From NCBI GenBank assembly GCA_000729835.1, contig JFHB01000283.1:1-31217 (forward strand): DNA of 31,217 nt, given 5' to 3'. Position numbers and translations under genes: made by a program. Below, one piece after another: positions 19,547 to 30,180 of this stretch. Under the pieces are notes generated by a model, which was not told the origin of the DNA, made no database searches, and was given only the letters and a program-made list of their open reading frames with translations. Within the stretch, counting starts at the first letter, position 1. Every line of letters starts with the position of its first letter. Source of the DNA: Atkinsonella hypoxylon. Lineage: Eukaryota; Ascomycota; Sordariomycetes; Hypocreales; Clavicipitaceae.

Positions 19547-22500
19547 ATATATTACTATTCTTTATCTCTATACTCTTTAACTAACTATTGTTCTATAATA
19601 TATAAATAGATAGTAAATATAACTGCTTTACTGCAATAAGTAAGAGTTTAGTATAATACTTTAGCCTAAAGTAAGTTCTATTGCTGTATAAAAGAATAGT
19701 ATAAACAGCAGTAAAGGTTAAACAGTAGTTCTATAATAGCTACTAAAGAAGCACCTTAATTACTTCTTTAGTTTACTTATAGGTAGATATTAACAGCTAA
19801 GTCTTTCTAGTAGTAGCCTATATAATCTTAAGCTTAACCTAAGATTGTATTTTTAGAAGCCTATAGTTAGCCTATAATAGAGTTATCCTTAACGCTACTA
19901 GCTTAAGCTTATTAGTAGGTAAGGCTAAAGGCCTTATAATTTAAGCAGTAGAAGCTTAAGGCGTTAAGGACCTAATAAGACTAATGTTAGTAGTAGTTTA
20001 TAGCGCTTTAATAAAATAGAGTAAGAGCTAAGAGGTTACTATATATTTTATTGCTATAAGCCTTTAGGAAATTACCTCTATATTATTATTATAAATATCC
20101 CTAAAAGGCCTTAAACTACTAATACTACTATTAGAATTAAAGAACTTTTATAATCTTTTTAAGGAAGAAAAGGCCTAAGGCCTTCTACTGTATAAAGAGA
20201 GGCTAGATTACTATATTAGGCTAAAACAGCAGCTAAATAGCTTCTTACTGTTACTACTATAGGCTTTACTGTATAATATACTATAGAACTATTTATTAGA
20301 AATTAAGAGGTAGATAATAAATCTAATAGATAAAGAATAGATTTAAGCTAGCTTCTCTTTAGCAGTAGTACCTATTCTTTTAGCTAAAAAGCTAAGTAAA
20401 GAATAGTAATTCTATATTAATTATTAAGCCCTTAATAAGATTATAGAATAGAACTATTACTTACTTCCCTTAATAAAGAAGATGCTTAAGTTATTATTAA
20501 AGGTACATTAGTTTACTAAACTAAATATATAGTTAGCTTTCTATAGAATCTAGATAGTAAATAGTAAGAAGCACCTTATAGCGTTCTATACCTAGTTTAG
20601 CCTCTTTAAATAGCTAGTTTGCCCCTTTAGGTTAGTAAAGGCTCTAGCTATATTTTAATAATATATTAATAGTACGCTAAAAGAGGCCCTTAAAGATTAT
20701 ATAACTACTTATCTAAATAATATTCTTATTTACACTAGAGGTTCTAGGAAAAACTATATATATAAGGTATAAAGAATCCTAGAAAAGTTACAGTTAGTAA
20801 GGCTGTACTTAGATCTTAAGAAATACTGTTTTACTATAACTAAAGTTAAATACCTTAGCTTTATAGTTATAGTAAAAAGAGAGATATACTTAAATCTAAA
20901 GAAGATTGCAGCTATTTAGAAGTAATAAGCTTTTACTAGATTATAAAGGGTATAAAGCTTTCTTAGATTTATAAACTTCTACTATAACTTTATATTAAAT
21001 TTCTTAGATATTATAGAGCTCTTAGTTAACTTAATAAAGAAGAGAGTTCTATTCTAGTAAATAGAGAAATATAAGAGATTATTTATAAGGCTTAAGGAGG
21101 CCTTTACCTTATACTTAATCTTAGCCTAGTAGAACTCTAAGAAGGATATAGTAGTAAAGGCTAATTGCTTAAAAGAGGCCCTTAGTAGCTATTTATTCTA
21201 ATATAATAAAGCTAGTGTACTACAGCCTATAGTATACTATTTAGCTAGGTTATCTCTAGCTTAATATAACTATACTATTTATAATAAGGAACTCTTAGCA
21301 ATAATATCTTACCTTAAAGCTTAAGCAGTAGAGTTATAGAGAGTAGTATATCCCTTTATAATCCTTATAGACTATAAGAATCTAGAATACTTTATATCTC
21401 TATAAAAGATCTTTAAGCATTAAGCTAAGTAAATAGAGCTTCTCTTTCTCTTTAACTACTACCTATAATACTGCCTAGAGCTATAAGTAGAGCAACTAAA
21501 TATATTATTATAATAAGAGCAGGATTAAGATAGAGTAATGCTATAGATAGGCTAGGTCCTTTAGCCTCTTTCTATTAGCTGCCTTAGCACTCTCTATAGA
21601 GATAAGAAGGAGGAAAAGAAGGTTATAGAGAATATTAAAATAGAGATAGCTAGTAAAGTAACGCTAGAAAGTTAACTAGCTGTAGCTTTATAGGTGCTAG
21701 CTAGAATAACGCTGTTCTTAAATAAACACTTATAGAGCCTATAGAACTAAGGAGTATAAAAAGATCTAGTATACCTAATAAGGTTAAATATAGTTTAGAA
21801 GGGGGAGAGAAGGTTTCTATTAAAGGTAAAAATATAAGAATAAATTGTAGACTATACCCTTAATGTATAAGGGGCATTAGTCTACTAGAGCTGCCTCTAG
21901 GTTCTTAAGTATAAGCTATTAACTACTATATTAATATATAGAATATATAAGTTGCTAATGTTAGGCTACTTAGAATAAAATACTATATTTTAGGCATTAA
22001 TATATAACTATTACTAGAATAAGCTGTCCTAAGATGTTGCTTAGTATATCTAAAACTACTACTATTATAGTAGCTAAAAGAGTAAGAGGTTATAGTAAGG
22101 CCTTTTACAACCTATTCTAGCGCTAAATAGGTATTAGTTATAGATCTCTATAGATTTTATAATAGATTTACTAGCGCTAAACTAGGCTATACTCTTTTAC
22201 TTAATAGTTATTACTAATTAACTTTTAAAGTATATATAGTTAAAGGTAATAACCTCTATAGAGGTAGAGAAATATACCTAGTAGTTTAAGCATTATTAAT
22301 AGTAGTTTTATAGGTTCCTAAGATAAATTATCTTTAACTATAGTTTAAATTAGTTAAGTACCTTTTAAACTACTCTCTATTACCTTATTAGAATTAAATA
22401 ATTACTGTTTATATTCTATTACCTATAGATAAACAGTAAAATAAAGAGAGTTAATTAGAAAGTGTAAGTAATCCTATAGGTTATAGTTACCTTTTTATAG

Positions 22501-23295
22501 TTTAACTAGCCTAAATATCTCCCTATATATTAGCTAGCTATTAACAATAGAAATTCCTTAGTAATTAGTATAAGTTTAAACTAAGTAATATATAGGTATA
22601 ATATAGACTTTATCTAAAAGCTTATAGATAAAGGGAAGTCCTAAGTTTTATAAAAGAGGTAGGCTTTAGTGTTCCTTAAATAGCTATAGAAAGGTATAAA
22701 TATTGCCTAAGCTGCAATTAACTTTACCTAGTAGAGGCAGTAAGAGTAGTTAAATAGAAGCTATAAGCTAGTAGAATAGTATAAAGTAAAGAACTTAGTT
22801 TAGCTAATGCTCTATTATATTAAAATAAACTGCTTAAGTTAGAAGCTTAATTAGGTAATAGTAAAGTATATAGTTATAGATATACTAATACCTTTAACTA
22901 TAAAGTTAGATATTTTACTAGAAATTTACTTAGTTTTCTATATTAATCTTATTAAGTAAGCAGCAATAAACCTTTTATTTTCTTAGCAATTAGTAAACTT
23001 AAGGCCTAGTTTTAAGCTAACTATAATAGATATTAACTTATCTCTTAAGAAGTATAGAGTAAAGAAAATTCTAGCTGCTAAAAACGCTTTAAACTAAGGA
23101 AGACACTATTAAGTACTTATTAAGTAAGTAGAATTTATTTAATCTATATAGAAACTACTAAAGAACTTCCTTAATATAGAGGCATTAAATTAATTTAAGT
23201 TATAGTAAAGAAACGCTTAATTTAATAATAGGCCTAGTAAAGGTATAGTAAAATTTTATATAGACTTTAATAATAACTTAGTAATTCTTAACTAA
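19543..23295 (+). pseudogene. Chromovirus pol with C-terminal chromodomain, RIP-inactivated
   Basis: One frame of about 1,251 codons, -1 to gag. The protease is not recognised. Reverse transcriptase spans about 20280-20900: TKLNI replaces TKLD, CPFRLVKA is clear, and the active site reads YLNN (20710-20721; YLDD expected), followed by TRGSRKNY and VKYLSFIV. RNase H includes VVKANC (Asp to Asn), YYLARLSLA and YNKELLAII. Integrase has Asp 22153 in ISIDFI; its second Asp is Asn (22336) and its Glu is Lys (22444, before RVN), 36 codons later. Then QRQQKQ and a GPF-like region. The chromodomain is about 23053-23200: YRVKKILAAKN, then VLIK-stop-VEFI (KWVGFI type), then KLLKNFLN (TWEPLENL type) with Trp codons turned to stops. 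Chromodomains steer integration to marked chromatin in related elements. The frame ends at TAA 23293. Confidence 0.88.
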
Positions 23296-23344
23296 AAATA
23301 AAGGAAAATAAGCTCTTCTTTATAGAGGCCTATATAATTATTAT

Positions 23345-23359
23345 AAAAAAAAAAAAAAA
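23345..23359 (+). repeat. A15 homopolymer after chromovirus pol
   Basis: An uninterrupted run of fifteen A, 50 bases after the end of pol. It could be a slippage product or mark an old junction between pol and the extra 3' region. It is also where the antisense frame described next fades into poly-Phe/Lys codons. Confidence 0.6.
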
Positions 23360-23363
23360 TAAA

Positions 23364-24959
23364 AGAAATTTCTTAATAAGTAATAAAAGGGCAGTAGTGC
23401 TTATAGCGTAAAGGTATAACTACCTAGAAGGCGCCTTATTGCTCTTTAAGTAGTTATAGAATAAAAGCTAAAGAAGCTATATAGTGCCTCTAGAGTAGCG
23501 TAAAAGCTAGAGCTAAAATAGCAGTATTAGCAGAAGGTATAAGGGCTAGAGTAGGTAAGAATATAACTAGTGCTCTAGATTAAGGCCTTACTCTAGTAAA
23601 TATAGGTAAGAATATAATATCTTAAATAGCTTAGCGCTTTAGGCGTAAAGGTATAGTCCCTAAAGAGAGAAAGATAAAGAGAAAGAAGGTAAAGGGAGTA
23701 GTAAGCTAGGTTAAGGTTATACACTCTAGGAATATAAATAGTAATTAGCGCTATAAGTAGTTTAAGCTTTTAAGCTCTACCTAAAAGTAAGTATATTTTT
23801 AGTGTATTACCTTAAGGTTATTCTATAAGAGTAAAGGAACAATATATAGCAGTAAAGAAGCCTTATATAGTAGTAGAGAGGCAGTAGTAGTAAAGGTTAG
23901 CAGTATATAATAAGGTGTAAGTATAGGCAGCAGCAATAAGGAGAGTACAGTAATAGCAGTAGTAGTAGTAAGCGTAAAGAGAGATAAGAAGTTATTATTA
24001 ATATCTATAGAGATATACTTATACTTATTAGAGTTAAACTTATTATTCTTTAGAACAATAGAGGCTATAGTGCTCTTATAGTTAGTAAAGAGAGAAAGAG
24101 TAAGCGCAAAAGAATAACTAGTTTAGGTTATATAGTAAAGAGAAGGAGAAAGTATAACTTTCTTCTTTATATAATTAGCAGTAAGTATATTCTTAAGAAT
24201 AGAGTTATAGTAGTTATATATATTTAAAAATTTATATATAAGGATTATATAGTAGAAGAGCTAGCTAGTATAAGGGAGAATTAAAGTAAACTTAACTATA
24301 AAACCTTAGTTAGTAAGTTTCTATATTTAGGTAAAGTAACGCTATAAGTAAAAATACTTAGTAAAGAGGCTAGGATTCTAAATACAACCTTAATGCCTCT
24401 ATATATATAGTTAGTATTCTCTCTTTTAGCTAGAACAATAGTTATATAAGCCCTTCTTATAAAGGTTATTGCAGTATAGTATATAAATATCCTTAAGAAT
24501 ATTGCTATTAAATAACTCTAAATTGTTTAAGTTCCTTTATATAAAGAAACTATAGATATAGCAGCAGTAAGGGACTAATAGTACTATAGAAGCAGAAGCA
24601 GTAAAGGCACTAGCGCTAGTAATATAACCGCTAAAGTTCTAGATATACTCCTAGTTAGTAAGGGAATAAGCTATATATAAGTAAAGAGGCAGTATACTTT
24701 AGGCTAATAAGATAATATTCTGCGGTTTTAATTAGTAAGCTACTAGTAGTTAGATAAATTCTATTTAGATATATTAGAAAAAGGTTCTTTTATATTAAAA
24801 GAAGCAGTAGTAGCTATATAGTAAAGTAAGGGATTTTAGGAAACTACAATAGAATTATTTAGTTATAATATAGAGGTAAAATAAAATATAAAGAAGAAAG
24901 AAAAAGATAAAAGAGAGAAAAGAGAAATTATTTATTTTTATATTAGAAATAGCTAAAGG
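23364..24959 (-). pseudogene. Degraded antisense reading frame of unknown function
   Basis: I do not recognise this protein. Read on the minus strand from 24959 downward, one frame runs about 530 codons with around 35 TAA/TAG, about half the density of the best plus-strand frame I read there. It has a 99-codon stop-free run (24122-23826) and only two stops in about 160 codons from 24300 to 23826. The 5' part has Cys/His-like spacing (YCNNLYKKG, then YNYC, then GCI). The middle is rich in Thr, Ser, Asn and, after allowing for Pro-to-Leu change, probably Pro (TLTTTTAIT). The 3' part is hydrophobic, with RALVIFLPTLALIPSANT. No ATG is preserved. A minus-strand TATATAAG (25104-25097) lies about 140 bases upstream. 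Some plant Gypsy elements carry an antisense ORF in this position; whether this is comparable is inference. A captured host gene fragment is equally possible. Confidence 0.4.
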
Positions 24960-24960
24960 C

Positions 24961-25080
24961 TAGCTACTAGTTTATTGCACGCTAAAGGGATAATAATAAC
25001 AATAACTATTTGCACTTTACTAGCTATTAGTTTATTGTGCACTAAGAGAATAATACTAATAACAACTGTTTACACTCTAC
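24961..25080 (+). repeat. Two-unit 60-bp tandem repeat
   Basis: Units 24961-25020 and 25021-25080 are exactly in phase: both begin TAGCT(A)TAG-like, carry TTTATTG then CAC/GCAC, and end TTGCACTTTAC or TTACACTCTAC. Most differences are transitions. The repeat lies between the antisense frame and the TATA motifs at about 25097-25110, where a regulatory role for antisense transcription is conceivable. Confidence 0.8.
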
Positions 25081-25699
25081 ACCCTTAATAACACCCCTTA
25101 TATATAAATAGGTTATATATAACTAACAACTATTTATAATAACAATAAGAATAAAAGAGAGAGAGTGCCTCTTAGTTAATAAAAGGGATTGTTATATAAT
25201 AATTGCTTTAAACGTAAAAAGACCTAAGGATATAAGCAGTTTATATACTAGCAACACTAGCATTATAGCTAGTGCTTATATAATAAGCAGATAATTAATA
25301 GCTATATATAAAGAATTATAAGGCAGAGAGAAGTAGAGGGTTAATAGACTCTAGAAGAGTATAATTAAGCAAAGGGGGCGTAATTAACCTATTATAATGT
25401 AACTAATAGGTTAGTTAGTAAAGTAATTAACAGCTATTACTTAGGTGCTATAGGCAATTAGAGGGAAGAGAGGTAAGGTAAACGTCTGTTTATATATTAG
25501 CCCTATAACGCTGCACTAACAATAACTAGTGCGTTAGTGCAGCAATAGAGCAGCTAAAGTAAAGTACTTAGGCGTAAACGTTATACTTCTATTTTTTTAT
25601 AAGTAAATAATAGAGGAAATATAAAGGGGGAGCAAATAGAGTGTTAGCTGCTATCTACAGCACCTACTATATATAACAAAAGAGATTATTATAGGGCCT
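25081..25699. other. Chromovirus 3' region, non-coding with hairpins
   Basis: No coding frame is supported. Visible structures are: a TATA-rich block CTTATATATAAATAG (25097-25111) that reads as TATATAAATA on the plus strand and TATATAAG on the minus strand; CACTAGC-ATTATA-GCTAGTG (25255-25274); and an 11-bp perfect inverted repeat, GCTGCACTAAC (25510-25520) with GTTAGTGCAGC (25533-25543), around a 12-base loop. The last retains C and G in contexts RIP usually removes. Confidence 0.55.
25510..25543. repeat. 11-bp perfect inverted repeat
   Basis: GCTGCACTAAC and GTTAGTGCAGC flank AATAACTAGTGC. A stem of eleven pairs with six G/C pairs is unusual in this sequence. It lies about 175 bases before the 3' LTR, so in the element RNA it would form a strong hairpin near the 3' end. 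Confidence 0.75.
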
Positions 25700-25715
25700 A
25701 AGAGAAGAAGAAGAG
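25700..25715 (+). promoter_or_regulatory. Chromovirus polypurine tract
   Basis: AAGAGAAGAAGAAGAG, sixteen purines, ends two bases before the 3' LTR. It is the expected plus-strand primer and supports the LTR edge at 25718. Confidence 0.85.
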
Positions 25716-25717
25716 TA

Positions 25718-26040
25718 TATTATAAACTTAAGCCTTAGGCTTAAGTCTTTTAGTAAAGGGAGAACAGCAGAAGAGAGATAGAGATCTATATAGGTAAAGG
25801 GATAGAAGTAAGCTGCATTTATTTAAGGGTTAGCTAAGCTTTACTAAGCTCTAGAGAGAGAACCTTAGCTATAGAGTATATGCTAAAAGGGGCTCCTAAG
25901 GGGATAGACCTACCCCTAGATATATAGTATAGAGGTATAGAGAGGCTTCTAGTTCCTTCTCCTCTCCTCCTTTCCTCCCTATAATTATAGTTCTCATTAT
26001 AGACGCTAGTTAGCAGCCGCTACTAGGCCAGTCCATTACA
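25718..26040 (+). repeat. Chromovirus 3' LTR
   Basis: 323 bp, the same length as the 5' LTR. It starts TATTATAAAC (TGTTATAGAC in the 5' copy, so TG became TA by RIP) and ends GTCCATTACA with the terminal CA intact. It keeps more C residues in its last 100 bases than the 5' copy, so the two LTRs were mutated to different degrees at the two ends. ATAATTATAGT at 25981-25991 is intact. Confidence 0.95.
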
Positions 26041-28705
26041 GATACCTAATAAAGCTATTACCTTTATTAATTAAATAGTTTTACTACTTATAATTAGTCT
26101 TTAAGCCCTTAAAGTATAAGTATAGTAAAAGATATATATAAGTAAAACTATTCTTTTCTATAAAGATAAGAACCTAAAGTATATTAAGTTAGTAAGAAAG
26201 TTAATTCTTTTATAGTTAGTATATCTAGAAGGATTCTTTTTAAAGAAAGCTGCTATAGTATTACTACTTAGCTGCTTTAATTATAATATAATATTAAAAT
26301 TAGCTAAACTATTATTAAGTTCCTTTTCTATATATAGAACCCCTTTTAAATACTTTCTCTTAGAAAAGAAAGCTATTAAAGAACTATTAAAAGCTAGATT
26401 AATTAAACTCTATATAGCTAATAAACCTATATTAAATGTTTTTACTCTAAAATCTTACTTTAGTAAGAGGCATTTCTACTAAGATTATTAATAAATTAAT
26501 AACTTCCTAAAGCCTTAATTAGTTTTTACCTTAAACATTAAAGAAACTATTACTAATTACTAATAAGCTAAAAGAATAAGTAAGATTAATATTATTAAAG
26601 CTTTTAATTAGATATTAATTAAAGTAAACTCTTAATACCTAACTGCCTTTTAAACTTACTAAGGAATATTTTAGTAAAAAGTGCTTCCTTTTAGATTAAA
26701 AGTTAAACTAGCTTAGTAGCAGTTATTTATTAACGCTTAACTTAATAAATTACTTAACCTCTTTATTAATATCTATACTAATAATATCTTAATCTATATA
26801 GATAATAAAGTAAAAAAGGTTTATTAGTCTTAAGTTAAAGAAGTTATTTATTAATTATATAAAGTTAATCTTTAAGGTAATATTAAGAAATTCTAGTTTA
26901 ATATAAAAAGTATTAATTACTTAAGTGTAATAATTAAAGTTAAAAAAGGTATATAAATTAATTTAGCTAAGATTAAAGCTATTACTAGCTAGAAGATTAA
27001 AGATCTAACTTTTAAGACTACACTAAGATTCTTCCTTAAGTTATATAATTATATCTATATATTCTATAGTTATTCTAGCAATATAGTAGAACTACTAAAT
27101 TGCTTACTTAAGAAAAATATAACGTTTATTATTAAACTAGAATAATAATAAGTATTTAATTTAATAAAGAAATTAGCTACTTAAGTATCTATATTAGCTT
27201 TCTTTTAACCTAGTAGAAAAACCTAAGTAAAGACTAATGCTTCTTATAATACTATAGAAGAAGTAATTATATAGTTATAAAACAACAATAAATAGAAACC
27301 TATTAGATATTTTAGTAAGACTATAATACTAATAGAAAGAGCTTATTCTATCTAGAATTAAGAAATATTAGCTATAGTTTAAACGTTATAGTACTTTAAA
27401 CTTAAGCTACTTAGTACTTAATTCTTTATTGTTACTAATTACTAAGCACTATTATATTAGTTTACTAAAAGACTACTGTTAACGTATTAAGTTAAATAGG
27501 CTAATTTCTTAGCTAACTTTAATATTACTTTTTAGTATTAAAAAGGAAAAAATAATATTATTACTAATACTTTATTAAGGAAGACTATTAATACTTCTAC
27601 TGTTAAAGCTTAAGAAGCTTTAAACTAAACCTTTAAGATAATACTACTTAATTAAATTAATAATATAATAATATTAAATATATAAAAGAGACTTTAAGGA
27701 TTAAACCTAGTAAACTTAATTATTAAAGAAAATAAAGAATAAGGTTTAAGTTCTTACAATAGAAAGCTAGTAGTTTTAGTTTAAACTAGTAATAGAAAGA
27801 TCTTCTTATATATAGCGTTAATTTATAAAGCTTATATACTACCTATTTTTACCTATAAAGATTAATATAAAACAATTAATCTTATTAAAAGGCAATATTA
27901 GTAGTAAGGAATAAACTATAATATTTAAACCTTTATAAAGAATTATTTAAACTATAACTGTAATAAACCTTACTATAATAAAACTCTAAGCTTATTATAC
28001 TCTTTACTAGTACTAAATAAAGTATAGAAGTAGGTAGTTATTAATAGTAAGAATATACCTCTAGATAAATTTAGCTATAACTATATTTAGGTGTTTATTT
28101 ATAAATTTAGTTGCCTAATAGCTACTCTTTTAGGTTATAAGATAGATATAGTAGAAAAGATTGTATAACAGTATTATTAATATATATACTATTTCTTTAG
28201 CTTACTTAATATTTAAATTAGTAATAACACTAGCCCTTTTGTATTAAAATTCCTAGAAATAATTAATAAGCTAACTAATATAAAATATTATTATAGAAGT
28301 TCTTTACACCTATAAACCTAAAGAGCTATAAAGATTATAAATTAGAAATTAAATTAAAAGCTAAGATTCTATATTAACTAATATTAAAGGTAGTAAAGTA
28401 TTTACCTTCCTACTTTAGACTTTATATATAATATATTATAGTACTTATTATTAGATATATATTCTCTTTAGGTATTATTAGGTTAACTACTATAATAGTT
28501 ATAAGCCCTTAGTATAATACCTTATTATTATCTATTACCTTAATATTTAAATGTTCTAAGTTAGCTACTTTATTAATACTAACTTAGTAAAGCCTTAATT
28601 CTTTAGTAGAACCTTAAACTATTATAGAATAACGTTAAACTATTAAATACACTAAATATAGCTCTACTTTAGGTTATTAACTCTACTAAAGTCTATTAAT
28701 CTTAT
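26041..28705 (+). pseudogene. Gypsy copy 2 pol, 3' part, resumed after the nested element
   Basis: Begins with the second GATAC and continues the pol interrupted at 17957. It aligns with copy 1 from 13096 at a constant offset of 12,945 with no net indel to the junction, 2.9 kb. Reverse transcriptase is about 26245-26945 with YTNN at 26774-26785, RNase H about 27175-27585, and integrase about 27815-28495. Catalytic losses are the same as in copy 1, so they either predate the duplication or arose in parallel through RIP, which acts on all copies. Stops are TAA/TAG throughout. Confidence 0.85.
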
Positions 28706-28956
28706 AGCTCTTAAGTACTTATAAAGGCTTTACTTCCTTTTTTCTTCTTTTCTCTTTATCTTAAAGTCTTTATTAATAGAGCCTAATAAGACTATTTAAT
28801 CTTTCCTTTATAGCTATAATATTACTTTAAGATTACTGTTTTTATTTACTACTTAAGTAATAAATAAATATAGACTTCTACCCTTTATTTTACCTATATT
28901 AGCTATTTTAATAAAAAAAAGAATTATATAGATTTATATATATAATTATAAGAAGA
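28706..28956 (+). repeat. Gypsy copy 2/copy 3 junction, LTR region
   Basis: Near-identical to 15761-16011, with the same pyrimidine-rich run and the same TAGATTTATATATATAATT approach to gag. Differences are scattered transitions. As at the first junction, a shared LTR should lie around here but its edges are not defined. Confidence 0.45.
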
Positions 28957-30180
28957 ACTATACATCTAGTAAGCTTTAAAACAGAAGAACTAGAAGTTTA
29001 AGAAAATAGTTCTAAAGAACTTAGACTTAACTTAAAAGAAAACTTTAGCTTAATATTATTTAAGTTAGAAAATAATTCTAAAGAACTTAAATTAAAAGAA
29101 GATTAACCTAAAGCTATAAATAAAGACTTAAAATATATAAAAGAACTCCTTTAAGCATTAAAAGAAAGTAATATTAGAATTACTTAACTAGAAAAAGAAC
29201 AATAGTTTTAAAGAGAATATAGTTATAGTGTAACTTTAGCTAATAGTGTTTTTAGTTTAACGTTTAAGCTAATAAAGAAAGCTACTATTAAAGCTTTTTA
29301 ACTATTTAATTCTAATAGTAATATAAATACCTTTAACTCTTATTATAATAGAAAAGTAAAGAAAGTAGAAACTAATTCTTTAATCTTTAATAGTAAGTTA
29401 AGTAGAGGCTTTAATACCTAGGTTAATAAAGTAGCTAATAAAATTATAGAAGATATTAAAGTCTTTAAAACTAAATATAGTTATATAACTATTATCTATT
29501 TAGCTATATTTAGTGCTACTATTAATCTTTTAGAGTCTTAATATAGTAAAACCTTAATAAATCCCTTTAGAAACTCTACTAAAATAATTACTACTCTTAC
29601 TGCTATATATTAGAACTTTAATAAAGCTATATACACTTATAAAGCCCTTTAGGATATAGTCTATAACCCCCTTAATAAGAATATTAATATATATATTAGT
29701 TAGATTAATAAGCTTATAGATAAAGCTAATATCCTAGTAAGTAAAAGAAAAAGTATACTTTATAAATATATCTCTACTTACCTAAACTCTATCTTATTAA
29801 TAGAGTTTAAAGACCTTAATATTAGCTATAAGGTGTTTTCTAGTTATATAGCTAATGTAGCATTAGCCTATAAGCAAATTGCTAAAGAACATTAATAGAA
29901 GAGGAAAGAACTTAACGTTAAAAAGGCCTATAAAGCTATTAAAAAAGAACTTTATTGTTCTTCTAAAGCTACTAAAAGTAGCTATAAATTACTAAAAATT
30001 AGGAATTCTTTCTGCAAAAGAGAGTAAGTATTAGCTAAAGGCTAATACTTTAATTGTAAAAAAAAAGAATACTTTATCTATAACTACTCTAATAGAAAGA
30101 AGATTACTACTACTAGAAAAGTAATAGAAAAAGAAAAGGATTCTTAGTCTTTTAGTTTATTTTCTAACTTAAAAAACTAG
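28957..30180 (+). pseudogene. Gypsy copy 3 gag, RIP-inactivated
   Basis: Aligns with copy 1 gag at a constant offset of 17,803 with no net indel. The frame is kept, with TAA/TAG at former Gln/Trp/Arg positions. In the zinc knuckle the first Cys is Tyr (30046), the second Cys is intact (TGT, 30055), and the His and last Cys are Tyr. It complements copy 1 in showing which residues were originally Cys. It ends at the A-AAA-AAC-TAG site. Confidence 0.8.
30171..30180 (+). promoter_or_regulatory. Candidate -1 frameshift site, Gypsy copy 3
   Basis: Third occurrence of A-AAA-AAC-TAG at the gag/pol switch, in the same phase as copies 1 and 2. Confidence 0.65.

Larger units (their letters stand above)
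17958..26040 (+). mobile_element. Chromodomain-bearing Ty3/Gypsy element nested in Gypsy copy 2
   Basis: An 8,083 bp element with two 323 bp LTRs, a perfect GATAC duplication, a purine tract (25700-25715) before the 3' LTR, gag with a CCHC knuckle, pol with reverse transcriptase, RNase H and integrase, and a chromodomain at the end of pol. That order and the chromodomain define a chromovirus. The LTRs differ by roughly three dozen positions, all transitions, with no indel. About 2.4 kb between pol and the 3' LTR is not explained by gag-pol; it holds a candidate antisense frame, a tandem repeat and hairpins. The catalytic residues of reverse transcriptase and integrase are mutated, so it is dead. 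Confidence 0.95.

Noticed and set aside
23364..24959. Plus-strand env-like or Gln-rich ORF in the chromovirus 3' region
   Set aside because: The best plus-strand frame I read has about twice as many stops as the minus-strand frame and no signal peptide or membrane segment; kept only as a weaker alternative.
24961..25080. CRISPR-like repeat
   Set aside because: Only two abutting units with no spacers; an ordinary tandem duplication.
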